From Agromyces kandeliae (GTDB taxonomy: Bacteria; Actinomycetota; Actinomycetes; Actinomycetales; Microbacteriaceae), in NCBI RefSeq assembly GCF_009674665.1, contig NZ_WKJD01000004.1, positions 124,001 through 188,000 of the forward strand: a stretch of DNA of 64,000 nucleotides. Direction: 5' to 3'. Below the pieces are notes generated by a model. That model ran no database searches and had not been told where the DNA came from. It saw nothing but the letters and a program-made list of their open reading frames with translations. This document shows, in pieces, positions 28,595 to 37,188 of the stretch (the first letter of the stretch is position 1; the number at the start of each line of letters is the position of its first letter). A program made the translations under genes and the position numbers.

Positions 28595-29749
28595 ATGCCA
28601 ACGACCACGACCCCCGCCCGCCCGCTCACGATCGGCGGCCTCGACCTCGAGGTGCCGGTCGTGCTCGCGCCCATGGCGGGCATCACGAACACCGCGTTCC
28701 GTCGCCTGTGCCGCGAGTTCGGCGCCGGCCTCTACGTCTCCGAGATGATCACGAGCCGCGCGCTCGTCGAGCGCACGCCCGAGTCGATGCGGCTCATCAC
28801 GCACCACGAGTCCGAGACGCCACGGTCCATCCAGCTCTACGGCGTCGACCCGAAGACGGTCGCCGAGGCCGTGACGATGCTCGTCGCGGAGGACCGCGCC
28901 GACCACATCGACCTGAACTTCGGATGTCCCGTGCCGAAGGTCACGCGCAAGGGCGGGGGAGCGGCGCTGCCGTGGAAGTCCGGGCTGTTCCGCGACATCG
29001 TCGAAGGCGCGGTGACGGCGGCCGGCGACATCCCGCTCACGGTCAAGATGCGCAAGGGCATCGACGCCGACCACCTCACCTACCTCGAGGCCGGGCGCAT
29101 CGCCGAGGGCGCCGGCGTGGCGTCCATCGCGCTGCACGCGCGCACGGCGTCGGAGTTCTACTCGGGCCACGCCGACTGGCCGGCGATCGCGAAGCTGAAG
29201 GAGACGGTCACGAGCGTGCCCGTGCTCGGCAACGGCGACATCTGGTCGGCCGCCGACGCGCTGCGCATGGTCGACGAGACCGGGTGCGACGGCGTCGTGG
29301 TGGGGCGCGGATGCCTCGGCCGGCCGTGGCTCTTCGGCGACCTCGCCTCGGCCTTCCGCGGCGAGCAGGCGAAGGCCGAACCGACCCTCGGCGAGGTCGC
29401 GCGCACCTTCCGGCGCCACGCCGAGCTGCTCGCCGACTTCTTCGACAGCGAGGAGCGCGGCTGCCGCGACATCCGCAAGCACGTCGCCTGGTACTTCAAG
29501 GGCTACCCGGTCGGCGGCGACCTCCGCGCGAAGCTCGCGACGGTCGAGTCGCTGGCGCAGCTCGACGACCTGCTCGGCACGCTCGACTGGTCGACGCCCT
29601 ATCCGGGCGAGGGCGCCGAGGGACCGCGCGGGCGCGCCGGCACGCCGAAGAACCCCGCGCTGCCCGACGGCTGGCTGGACTCGCAAGACCTGGCGGGACA
29701 CGACCGGGCGACCCTCGTCGGCGCCGAGCTCGACACGAGCGGCGGCTGA
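28595..29749 (+). CDS. dusB: tRNA-dihydrouridine synthase DusB
   Basis: A 384-residue FMN enzyme that reduces uridines in the tRNA D-loop using NADPH. VVLAPMAGITNTAFRRLCREFGAGLYVSEMI, the catalytic Cys in LNFGCPVPKVTRKGGGAAL, and VVVGRGCLGRPWLFGDL are all diagnostic. The C-terminal helical domain is complete. ATG 28595 is supported by the MPTTTT start and a GAGAAT hexamer 8 nt upstream. dgt begins 4 nt after its stop, so they share a transcript. Confidence 0.96.
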   Translation: MPTTTTPARPLTIGGLDLEVPVVLAPMAGITNTAFRRLCREFGAGLYVSEMITSRALVERTPESMRLITHHESETPRSIQLYGVDPKTVAEAVTMLVAEDRADHIDLNFGCPVPKVTRKGGGAALPWKSGLFRDIVEGAVTAAGDIPLTVKMRKGIDADHLTYLEAGRIAEGAGVASIALHARTASEFYSGHADWPAIAKLKETVTSVPVLGNGDIWSAADALRMVDETGCDGVVVGRGCLGRPWLFGDLASAFRGEQAKAEPTLGEVARTFRRHAELLADFFDSEERGCRDIRKHVAWYFKGYPVGGDLRAKLATVESLAQLDDLLGTLDWSTPYPGEGAEGPRGRAGTPKNPALPDGWLDSQDLAGHDRATLVGAELDTSGG

Positions 29750-29753
29750 CCGC

Positions 29754-31013
29754 GTGCGCGATCGACTCTTCGGCGGCTACGACGAGGCCGACGCCGAGCG
29801 CTTCCTGCCCGAGCAGCACGAGAACCGTCGGCGCAGCGACTTCGCGCGCGACCGCGCGCGTCTGCTGCACTCGAGTGCGCTCCGCCGGCTCGCCGCGAAG
29901 ACGCAGGTGCTGAGCCCGACGTCGGGGCTCGACTTCGCCCGGAACCGGCTCACCCACTCGCTCGAGGTCGCGCAGGTCGGGCGCGAGCTCGCGACGAGCA
30001 TCGGGCTCGACCCCGACGTCGTCGACACCGCGTGCCTCGCGCACGACCTCGGCCACCCGCCGTTCGGGCACAACGGCGAGAAGGCGATGAACGCGTGGGC
30101 GGCCGACTTCGGCGGTTTCGAGGGCAACGCGCAGACGCTGCGAATCCTGACCCGCCTCGAGCCGAAGGTGTTCTCGCCCGGGGGGCGCTCGCTCGGACTC
30201 AACCTCACGCGCGCGAGCCTCGACGCGAGCTGCAAGTACCCGTGGCCCCAGGACTCGGGCGTCGACGATCCGAGCGGCCGGACCAAGTTCGGCTTCTATG
30301 CCGACGACGTCGACGTGTTCGAGTGGATGCGACGCGGCGCCCCCGAACGGCGCCTGTGCATCGAGGCGCAGGTCATGGACCTCTCCGACGACATCGCCTA
30401 CTCGGTGCACGACTTCGAGGACGCGATCGTCGGCGGCTACATCGACGTCGCCGCGCTCGGCCGGCGGGTCGACCACGACGAGCTCGTCGACTCGATGGTG
30501 GAGTGGATCGGCGGCGCATTCGGGCACGACGAGCTCATCGCCGCGTTCGACCGGCTCGATTCGCTCGACGTGTGGATCGCCGAGTGGACCGGCAGTCGGC
30601 GCGACCAGGCGGCGCTGAAGAACCTCACCAGCCAGTTGATCGGGCGGTTCGCGCACGCCGCCACCGAGGCGACCCGCGCGCACCACCCCGTCGCGAGCCT
30701 CATCCGCTTCGATGCCGACGTCGTCGTGCCGCGCTCGATCCAGGCCGAGATCGCCGTGCTCAAGGGCATCGTCGCCGCGTTCGTGATGTCCAGGAACACG
30801 CGCCAGCCGATCTACTCGCAGCAGCGGCAGGTGCTCGCGGCGCTCGCGGACGCGCTCTGGGAGACCGGCGACACCCACCTCGACGCCGGCTTCGCGGAGG
30901 ACTGGCGGGCGGCGGCGGACGACTCGGCGCGGCGACGCGTCGTCGTCGACCAGGTCGCGAGCCTCACCGACCAGTCCGCGCTCGCCTGGTACGAACGGCT
31001 CGTGCAGCGATGA
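29754..31013 (+). CDS. dgt: Deoxyguanosinetriphosphate triphosphohydrolase-like protein
   Basis: A 419-residue HD-domain dNTP triphosphohydrolase, which removes triphosphate from dNTPs and so controls their pools. The metal ligands are visible: His in RNRLTHSLEVAQ, His-Asp in LAHDLGHPPFGHNGEKAM, and Asp in DLSDDIAYSVHDFEDA. The length is typical of the type 2 subfamily. GTG 29754 gives MRDRLFGGYDEADAERF. It lies between dusB and dnaG, the standard actinobacterial order. Confidence 0.94.
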   Translation: MRDRLFGGYDEADAERFLPEQHENRRRSDFARDRARLLHSSALRRLAAKTQVLSPTSGLDFARNRLTHSLEVAQVGRELATSIGLDPDVVDTACLAHDLGHPPFGHNGEKAMNAWAADFGGFEGNAQTLRILTRLEPKVFSPGGRSLGLNLTRASLDASCKYPWPQDSGVDDPSGRTKFGFYADDVDVFEWMRRGAPERRLCIEAQVMDLSDDIAYSVHDFEDAIVGGYIDVAALGRRVDHDELVDSMVEWIGGAFGHDELIAAFDRLDSLDVWIAEWTGSRRDQAALKNLTSQLIGRFAHAATEATRAHHPVASLIRFDADVVVPRSIQAEIAVLKGIVAAFVMSRNTRQPIYSQQRQVLAALADALWETGDTHLDAGFAEDWRAAADDSARRRVVVDQVASLTDQSALAWYERLVQR

Positions 31014-31048
31014 GGCTCGTGCGGGGCCGACCGGGGGCATCCGCGGAA

Positions 31049-31054
31049 TAGGAT
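31049..31054 (+). promoter_or_regulatory. -10-like hexamer of dnaG
   Basis: TAGGAT ends 7 nt before ATG 31062, giving dnaG its own probably leaderless promoter in addition to any read-through from dgt. Confidence 0.5.
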
Positions 31055-31061
31055 TGACCAC

Positions 31062-33089
31062 ATGGCGGGCCGCATTCGACAGAGCGACGTCGAAGAGGTC
31101 AAGGCCCGCACCGACATCGCCGACATCGTCGGCGAGCACGTCTCGCTGAAGTCCGCCGGCGTCGGATCGATGAAGGGCCTCTGCCCCTTCCACGACGAGC
31201 GCAGTCCGAGCTTCCACGTGCGCCCGCAGCTCGGCTACTACCACTGCTTCGGCTGCGGCGAATCCGGTGACGCCTACACGTTCCTCCAGCGCATGGACCA
31301 CGTGACGTTCACCGAAGCCGTGGAGCGTCTCGCGGGCCGCATCGGCTACGAACTGCACTACGAGGACGGGGGCCCGGCCGAGGGCGCGGGCAACCGCGCG
31401 CGGTTGCTCGCCGCGAACCGGGCCGCCGAGGAGTTCTTCCTCGAGCAGCTCGGCACCCCCGAGGCCGAGGTCGGCCGGAGGTTCCTCGGCGAGCGCGGCT
31501 TCGACGCCGAGGCCGCCCGGCACTTCGGGGTCGGCTTCGCCCCGAAGAGCTGGGAGACGCTCACCAAGCACCTCAGGGGCAAGGGGTTCACGACGGAGGA
31601 GCTCGCCGCGTCGGGGCTCGTCTCCCAGGGCGACCGGGGCGTCTACGACCGGTTCCGCGGGCGGCTCATCTGGCCGATCCGCGACGTGACGGGGCAGACC
31701 GTCGGGTTCGGCGCCCGGAAGCTGCTCGACGACGACCCGGGCCCGAAGTACCTGAACACCCCCGAGACGGCCGTGTACCACAAGGCGCAGGTGCTCTACG
31801 GGCTCGACCTCGCCAAGCGGGAGATCTCCAAGACGCACCGCGTCGTCGTCGTCGAGGGCTACACCGACGTGATGGCGTGTCACCTCGCCGGCGTCACGAC
31901 CGCGATCGCGACGTGCGGCACGGCGTTCGGCGTCGACCACATCAAGGTGCTCCGTCGCGTGCTCGGCGACGACACGGGCCTCGGCGAGGTCGTGTTCACG
32001 TTCGACGGCGACGCCGCAGGGCAGAAGGCCGCGATGCGCGCGTTCGCGGAGGAACGGCGGTTCGCGGCGCAGACCTTCGTCGCCGTCGCTCCCGACGGGC
32101 TCGACCCATGCGACCTCAGGCTCGCGCGCGGCGACGCCGCCGTGCGGTCCCTCGTCGAGGCGAAGACCCCGATGTTCGAGTTCGTGATCCGCACGACGCT
32201 CGCCCGCTTCGACCTCGAGACCGTCGAGGGGCGAGTCGCGGCGCTTCGGGCCGCCGCGCCGATCGTCGCCGACATCCGCGACCCGGCGCTGCGCCCCGGG
32301 TACACGCGGGAGCTCGCCCGCATGCTGGGCATGGAGCTCGAGGAGGTCGGGCGGGCGGTCAGGGCTGCGGGCGCGCGCGCCCGCGACGGAGAGCGCGAGC
32401 GTCGTGGCGAACGGCCCGACGGCGAACGACGGCCCGACCACGCCGGTCGTCCCGGCGGGGCGGGCGGTGGCGCAGGCTCGCCGGGGCGTCAGGGCGAGCA
32501 GCGGCCCGACGGGCCCGTCTCCCGCGGCGCGGGGGGAGGGGCAGAGGGCGGCGCGGATGCGGCACCCGATCGCCCCTTCTCGATCACCATGCTGCCGAAC
32601 GATCCGGCGACCCGCCTCGAACGCGACGCGCTGCAGGTCATGCTCCAGTACCCCGATCTCGTCGGCGACGAGCTCCTCCGCCACGGCGTGGACTGCCGGT
32701 TCGGCAACGGCACGCTCGCCGTGGTGCGCGACGGCATCGCGTCGGTGCTCGCCGCGGCATCCGTCGTCTCGCCCGCCGCGGTCGACACGCCGGCGGCGGC
32801 GACCCGCTCCGTCAGCGTCGAGCGCGTCGTCGCCGAGGTGCCGCCGCCGTTCGCGTCGATCGTGCAGCAACTGGCCGTCCTCCCGGTCCCGCAGCGGGGC
32901 GACGCCGAGCTCACCGCGTACGTGCGCGGCGTCGTCGGCGCCCTCGTCGACCGCGAGTTGCTGCGCCAGAAGCAGGAGCTGCTCGGCCGCCTGCAGCGGA
33001 CCGACTCGGCCGACACGTCGACGTACGCGATGATCCAGCGCGCCCTCGTCGACATCGAGCGCGAGCGACGGTCCCTTCGCGGCGACTGA
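31062..33089 (+). CDS. dnaG: DNA primase
   Basis: A 675-residue primase that makes RNA primers at the replication fork. The N-terminal zinc finger is CPFHDERSPSFH...CFGCGESGD (CHC2). The TOPRIM catalytic core has VVVVEGYTDVMAC and FTFDGDAAGQKA. A flexible linker of about 75 residues (roughly 430-505), made of Arg, Gly, Asp, Glu and Pro, separates the core from the C-terminal DnaB-interaction domain. That linker is unusually long and low in complexity. ATG 31062 fits MAGRIRQSDVEEVKARTDIADIV. After the stop are 214 bp without a recognised gene, then the peptide transporter operon. Confidence 0.96.
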   Translation: MAGRIRQSDVEEVKARTDIADIVGEHVSLKSAGVGSMKGLCPFHDERSPSFHVRPQLGYYHCFGCGESGDAYTFLQRMDHVTFTEAVERLAGRIGYELHYEDGGPAEGAGNRARLLAANRAAEEFFLEQLGTPEAEVGRRFLGERGFDAEAARHFGVGFAPKSWETLTKHLRGKGFTTEELAASGLVSQGDRGVYDRFRGRLIWPIRDVTGQTVGFGARKLLDDDPGPKYLNTPETAVYHKAQVLYGLDLAKREISKTHRVVVVEGYTDVMACHLAGVTTAIATCGTAFGVDHIKVLRRVLGDDTGLGEVVFTFDGDAAGQKAAMRAFAEERRFAAQTFVAVAPDGLDPCDLRLARGDAAVRSLVEAKTPMFEFVIRTTLARFDLETVEGRVAALRAAAPIVADIRDPALRPGYTRELARMLGMELEEVGRAVRAAGARARDGERERRGERPDGERRPDHAGRPGGAGGGAGSPGRQGEQRPDGPVSRGAGGGAEGGADAAPDRPFSITMLPNDPATRLERDALQVMLQYPDLVGDELLRHGVDCRFGNGTLAVVRDGIASVLAAASVVSPAAVDTPAAATRSVSVERVVAEVPPPFASIVQQLAVLPVPQRGDAELTAYVRGVVGALVDRELLRQKQELLGRLQRTDSADTSTYAMIQRALVDIERERRSLRGD

Positions 33090-33303
33090 CGGCGGTGCGA
33101 GGGCGGATCGACAGGCTCCGGACCCGAGGACTGCTCATCCTGTGCAGCTGCGTCCGCCGCGAAGATTGCAGATCGGTCACATTCGGCCGCCGAAGCCCCC
33201 CATGCCGGGCATCACGACCAGCCCCGTGTGCTAGCTCTGAGAGATACACGATCGCGACGCGGCGAACCCGCGCGCGCTCACCGACAGGAAGAGGTAGACG
33301 GAT

Positions 33304-34938
33304 ATGGCATCCGCATCCACGAACCGCCGGCGCGGCCTCGCGCTCGCCGCGGGCTTCTCCGCTGCAGCCCTCGCCCTCGCGGGCTGCTCCGCCGGCGGCG
33401 GCGACGAGGACTCGTCAGGTGGCGGCACGCTCACCATCGGCACGACCGAGCAGATCACCGCGCTCGACCCGGCCGGCTCGTACGACAACGGCTCCTTCGC
33501 CGTCATGAACCAGGTCTACCCGTTCCTGATGAACACGCCGTACGGCAGCCCCGACGTCGAGCCCGACATCGCCGAGTCGGCGGAGTTCACCTCGGAGAAC
33601 GAGTACACGGTCACCCTCAAGGAGGGCCTGACCTTCGCCAACGGCAACGAGCTCACCTCGTCCGACGTGAAGTTCACGTTCGACCGCCAGCTCGCGATCG
33701 CCGACCCGAACGGCCCCTCGTCGCTGCTCTACAACCTCGAGAGCGTCGAGACGCCCGACGACCTGACCGTCGTCTTCACGCTGAAGTCGCCCAACGACCA
33801 GATCTTCCCGCTCATCCTCTCGAGCCCGGTCGGTCCGATCGTGGACGAGGACGTGTTCGCCGCCGACGCGCTGACGCCGGACGACGAGATCGTGGCGGGC
33901 GAGCCGTTCGCCGGCCAGTACACGATCACGAGCTACGACTTCAACAACCTCGTGGCGTACCAGGCCAACCCCGACTACGCGGGCATCCTCGGCGAGGCGA
34001 AGACCGAGACGGTGAACGTCAAGTACTACACCGACGCCTCGAACCTGAAGCTCGACGTCCAGGAGGGCAACATCGACGTCGCGAACCGCACGCTGAGCGC
34101 GACCGACATCGAGGACCTCCGCGGCAACGACAACGTCAAGGTCGTCGACGGCCCCGGCGGCGAGATCCGCTACCTGGTGTTCAACTTCAACACGATGCCG
34201 TTCGGCGCGACCACGGCCGAGGCCGACCCGGCCAAGGCCCTCGCGGTCCGCCAGGCGGTCGCCGACCTCATCGACCGCGAGGCCATCTCGGAGGACGTCT
34301 ACAAGGGCACCTTCACGCCGCTGTACTCGTACGTGCCCGAGGGGCTCACCGGTGCCAACGAGGCGCTGAAGGACCAGTACGGCGACGGTGCGGGCCAGCC
34401 CGACGCCGACAAGGCCGCGCAGCGCCTCGAGGACGCCGGCATCGAGACGCCGCTCGACATCTCGATCCAGTACGTCGCCGAGCGCTACGGCCCGTCGTCG
34501 TCGGACGAGTACGCGATCATCAAGGACAACCTCGAGTCGAGCGGCCTGTTCACCGTGAACCTGCAGTCGACCGAGTGGGTCCAGTACTCCGACGACCGTG
34601 TCGCCGACCTGTATCCGGCCTACCAGCTCGGCTGGTTCCCGGACTACTCGGACGCCGACAACTACCTGTCGCCGTTCTTCCTCACGGAGAACTTCCTCGC
34701 CAACCACTACGAGAACCCCGAGGTCAACGACCTCATCCTCGAGCAGTCGGTGACCGGCGACGCCGACGCGCGCGCCGCGCTCATCGGCGAGATCCAGGAC
34801 GCGGTGGCCGCCGACCTGTCGACCATCCCGTACATGCAGGGTGCGCAGATCGCGGTCGTGGGCGCCGACGTGCAGGGCGCCGAGGACACCCTCGACGCGT
34901 CGTTCAAGTTCCGCTACGCGGCGCTCTCGAAGGGCTGA
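33304..34938 (+). CDS. Peptide/oligopeptide ABC transporter substrate-binding lipoprotein (SBP family 5)
   Basis: A 544-residue extracellular lipoprotein that captures peptides or similar ligands. The signal sequence ends in lipobox LALAGCS with Cys at about residue 28, followed by a Gly/Ser/Asp linker. The mature part is the DppA/OppA fold: TLTIGTTEQITALDPAGSYDN, YTVTLKEGLTFANGNELTSSDVKFTF, and ALAVRQAVADLIDREAISEDVYKGTFTPL. AGGAAGAGG (33286-33294) is a strong Shine-Dalgarno sequence. A stem-loop at 34967-35002 separates it from the permease genes and should keep its level higher. The ligand is not predictable; dipeptides, nickel complexes or others are possible. Confidence 0.93.
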   Translation: MASASTNRRRGLALAAGFSAAALALAGCSAGGGDEDSSGGGTLTIGTTEQITALDPAGSYDNGSFAVMNQVYPFLMNTPYGSPDVEPDIAESAEFTSENEYTVTLKEGLTFANGNELTSSDVKFTFDRQLAIADPNGPSSLLYNLESVETPDDLTVVFTLKSPNDQIFPLILSSPVGPIVDEDVFAADALTPDDEIVAGEPFAGQYTITSYDFNNLVAYQANPDYAGILGEAKTETVNVKYYTDASNLKLDVQEGNIDVANRTLSATDIEDLRGNDNVKVVDGPGGEIRYLVFNFNTMPFGATTAEADPAKALAVRQAVADLIDREAISEDVYKGTFTPLYSYVPEGLTGANEALKDQYGDGAGQPDADKAAQRLEDAGIETPLDISIQYVAERYGPSSSDEYAIIKDNLESSGLFTVNLQSTEWVQYSDDRVADLYPAYQLGWFPDYSDADNYLSPFFLTENFLANHYENPEVNDLILEQSVTGDADARAALIGEIQDAVAADLSTIPYMQGAQIAVVGADVQGAEDTLDASFKFRYAALSKG

Positions 34939-34966
34939 GTCCCGGCTAGAGTCGTCGCAGCACGAC

Positions 34967-35002
34967 GACGGGGGCGATCTGCTACCGCGGGTCGCCCCCG
35001 TC
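34967..35002 (+). terminator. Hairpin between binding-protein and permease genes
   Basis: An 11-bp perfect stem (34967-34977 with 34992-35002) with a 14-nt loop. A smaller hairpin GTCGTCG/CGACGAC (34951-34957 with 34963-34969) just before it shares three bases. Probably a partial terminator or RNA-stabilising structure that lowers permease expression relative to the binding protein. Confidence 0.7.
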
Positions 35003-35024
35003 TCCCTGCATTCGTGAGGAACCC

Positions 35025-36116
35025 ATGAGCACTGTTGACACCGCGCCCTCATCCGAGGCGCCGGCCGCGGCCAGACCCAGGCCCAAGGCCACAGGTGGAG
35101 GATTCGGGCGCTACCTGCTCGTCCGCTTCCTCCTGATCTTCCCGACCATCTTCATCCTGGTCACCGTCGTCTTCTTCCTGGCGCGCACCACGGGCGATCC
35201 GATCACCGCCGCGCAGGGCGGTCGCCTCGGGCCCGAGCAGCTCGCCGAGCTGCGAGCCGCCGCCGGCTACGACCGGCCGCTGATCGTCCAGTACCTCGAG
35301 TACCTCGCGCAACTCGCGACGGGCGACTTCGGCCGCACGATGACCACGAACCGGCCGGTCGTCGAGATCCTGACCACGTACGGCCCCGCCACCTTCGAGC
35401 TGGTGTTCTACTCGCTCATCGTCGCGTTCGCCGTCGGCGTCCCGCTCGGCCTGTACGCGGCCTACCACCGCGACAAGGCGCAGGACGCGATCGCCCGGGT
35501 CCTGGCGATCATCTGGTACGCCGTCCCGATCTTCTTCGCGGGCCTGCTGCTCAAGCTCGTCTTCGCGGTCTGGCTCAAGTGGCTGCCCGTCGCGGGTCGT
35601 GCCAGCGTCAGCGCCGAGCTGCAGATGCAGACCCTGCCCAACCGGACCGGGTTCTACACGATCGACGCCATCCAGACCGGCAACCCAGAGGTCCTCCTCG
35701 ACGTGCTCTCGCACGCGGTGCTCCCCGCCGTCGCGCTGGGGCTGCTCACGGCGGGCATCTTCCTGCGCCTGGTGCGGACGAACGTCATCGGCACGCTCGC
35801 GACGGACTACGTCGACGCGGCGCGATCCCGCGGCGTCGCCGAGTCCCGCCTGCTCCGCAAGCACGCGTACCGCCCCGCGCTGATCCCGATCATCACCGTG
35901 ATGGGCCTGCAGATCGCGTTGCTGCTGGCCGGCGCGGTCCTCACCGAGACCACGTTCGAGTGGAAGGGGCTGGGCTTCATCCTCGCCGAGTTCCTCGAGT
36001 CGCGGGACTTCGTCGCCGTGCAGGGCATCGTCGTGCTCCTGGCCGTGATCGTCGCGCTCACGAACTTCATCGTCGACGTCATCGCGGCGTTCATCGACCC
36101 GAGGGTGAGGTACTGA
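35025..36116 (+). CDS. Peptide ABC transporter permease (DppB-like)
   Basis: A 363-residue membrane subunit of the DppB/OppB type. A 30-residue Ala/Pro/Lys-rich cytoplasmic tail precedes TM1 (YLLVRFLLIFPTIFILVTVVFF). About six spans follow. The coupling EAA-loop is DYVDAARSRGVAESRLLRKHAYRPALIPI. The short conserved region FGRTMTTNRPVVEIL after TM1 is as in DppB. An extracytoplasmic insertion (about 185-215) is longer than usual. ATG 35025 follows GAGGAACCC. The next gene begins 1 nt after the stop. Confidence 0.92.
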   Translation: MSTVDTAPSSEAPAAARPRPKATGGGFGRYLLVRFLLIFPTIFILVTVVFFLARTTGDPITAAQGGRLGPEQLAELRAAAGYDRPLIVQYLEYLAQLATGDFGRTMTTNRPVVEILTTYGPATFELVFYSLIVAFAVGVPLGLYAAYHRDKAQDAIARVLAIIWYAVPIFFAGLLLKLVFAVWLKWLPVAGRASVSAELQMQTLPNRTGFYTIDAIQTGNPEVLLDVLSHAVLPAVALGLLTAGIFLRLVRTNVIGTLATDYVDAARSRGVAESRLLRKHAYRPALIPIITVMGLQIALLLAGAVLTETTFEWKGLGFILAEFLESRDFVAVQGIVVLLAVIVALTNFIVDVIAAFIDPRVRY

Positions 36117-36117
36117 C

Positions 36118-37188
36118 ATGGCCGTCACCGCAACCGCGCGCCCGGGGCGCCGCTGGCGCGATCGCATCCCCGTCGTCCACCAGGTCAGGCAGAGCGTCGG
36201 GCTCCAGCGCGGCATGCTCGTCGCGGGCCTGCTCATGCTGCTCGTCTTCGTGCTCTGCGCGATCTTCGCGCCGCTGATCGCCCCGTACGGCTTCGCGCAG
36301 CGCGCAGACGCCGATGGCGGATTCGGCACGCAGCAGCCGCCCTCCGCCGCGCACCCGTTCGGAACCACGGTCGGCGGCTACGACGTGCTGTCGCGCGTCA
36401 TCTGGGGCACGCAGACGGCGATCCTCGTGATCATCGTCGCCGTGCTCCTGGCGATCTTCATCGGCGTCGCGCTCGGCCTCTACGCCGGGTACTTCGGCGG
36501 ATGGCTCGACCGCATCCTCGTCGTCGTGTTCGACGCGATCTACGCGTTCCCATCCCTCCTGCTCGCCATCGTGCTCTCGATCGTGATCTCGGGCGGGCAG
36601 TCGAACCTCTGGGGCGGCGTGCTGGCCGCGGCGGGATCGATCACGGTGGTCTTCATCCCGCAGTACTTCCGCGTGATCCGCGCGGAGACCGTGCGGATCA
36701 AGGCGGAGGCCTACGTCGAGTCGGCGAAGGTGCTCGGGGCGCCGAACCGTCGCATCGTGTTCCGGCACGTCTTCCGGAACGCCACGCGCACCCTCCCGCT
36801 CATCATCACGCTGAACTCGTCCGAGGCGATCCTGACGCTCGCCGCGCTCGGCTTCCTCGGCTTCGGCATCGAGCCGACCGCGGCGGCGGAGTGGGGCTAC
36901 GACCTGAACAAGGCGCAGTCGGATGTCACGAGCGGCATCTGGTGGACCGCACTCTTCCCCGGTCTCGCCATCGTGTTCACGGTCCTCGCCATCACGCTCG
37001 TCGGCGAGAGCCTGAACGACCTCGCCGATCCGCGCCTGCGCGGACGACGCCGGGTCGCGCAGTCGGCGGGCGAGGTCGCCGAGACGTCGGTCGTGCCGGG
37101 CGGCACCCTCGACGCGGGTCCGGGAGGACTCACGGGTCTCGAGGACGGGGAGACGTTCGACGAACACGGGATCGAGGTCAAGCGATGA
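36118..37188 (+). CDS. Peptide ABC transporter permease (DppC-like)
   Basis: A 356-residue partner permease. TM1 is GMLVAGLLMLLVFVLCAIFAPLIAPY, followed by HPFGTTVGGYDVLSRVIWGTQTAIL, the standard DppC entry motif. The EAA-like loop is AYVESAKVLGAPNRRIVFRHVFRNA. The last 50 residues (VAQSAGEVAETSVVPGG onward) form a hydrophilic C-terminal tail, longer than in most DppC proteins. The end overlaps the ATPase start (ATGA). Confidence 0.92.
   Translation: MAVTATARPGRRWRDRIPVVHQVRQSVGLQRGMLVAGLLMLLVFVLCAIFAPLIAPYGFAQRADADGGFGTQQPPSAAHPFGTTVGGYDVLSRVIWGTQTAILVIIVAVLLAIFIGVALGLYAGYFGGWLDRILVVVFDAIYAFPSLLLAIVLSIVISGGQSNLWGGVLAAAGSITVVFIPQYFRVIRAETVRIKAEAYVESAKVLGAPNRRIVFRHVFRNATRTLPLIITLNSSEAILTLAALGFLGFGIEPTAAAEWGYDLNKAQSDVTSGIWWTALFPGLAIVFTVLAITLVGESLNDLADPRLRGRRRVAQSAGEVAETSVVPGGTLDAGPGGLTGLEDGETFDEHGIEVKR

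Noticed and set aside
29496..32870. Very long open frame of 1124 codons on the minus strand
   Set aside because: It is antisense to dusB, dgt and dnaG, which are certain. High GC content makes long shadow frames; its composition (Arg, Ala, Asp, His) is typical of such shadows.
33090..33303. Small RNA or extra gene between dnaG and the peptide operon
   Set aside because: No convincing ORF, cloverleaf or terminator was found in these 214 bp; it most likely holds only the operon promoter.
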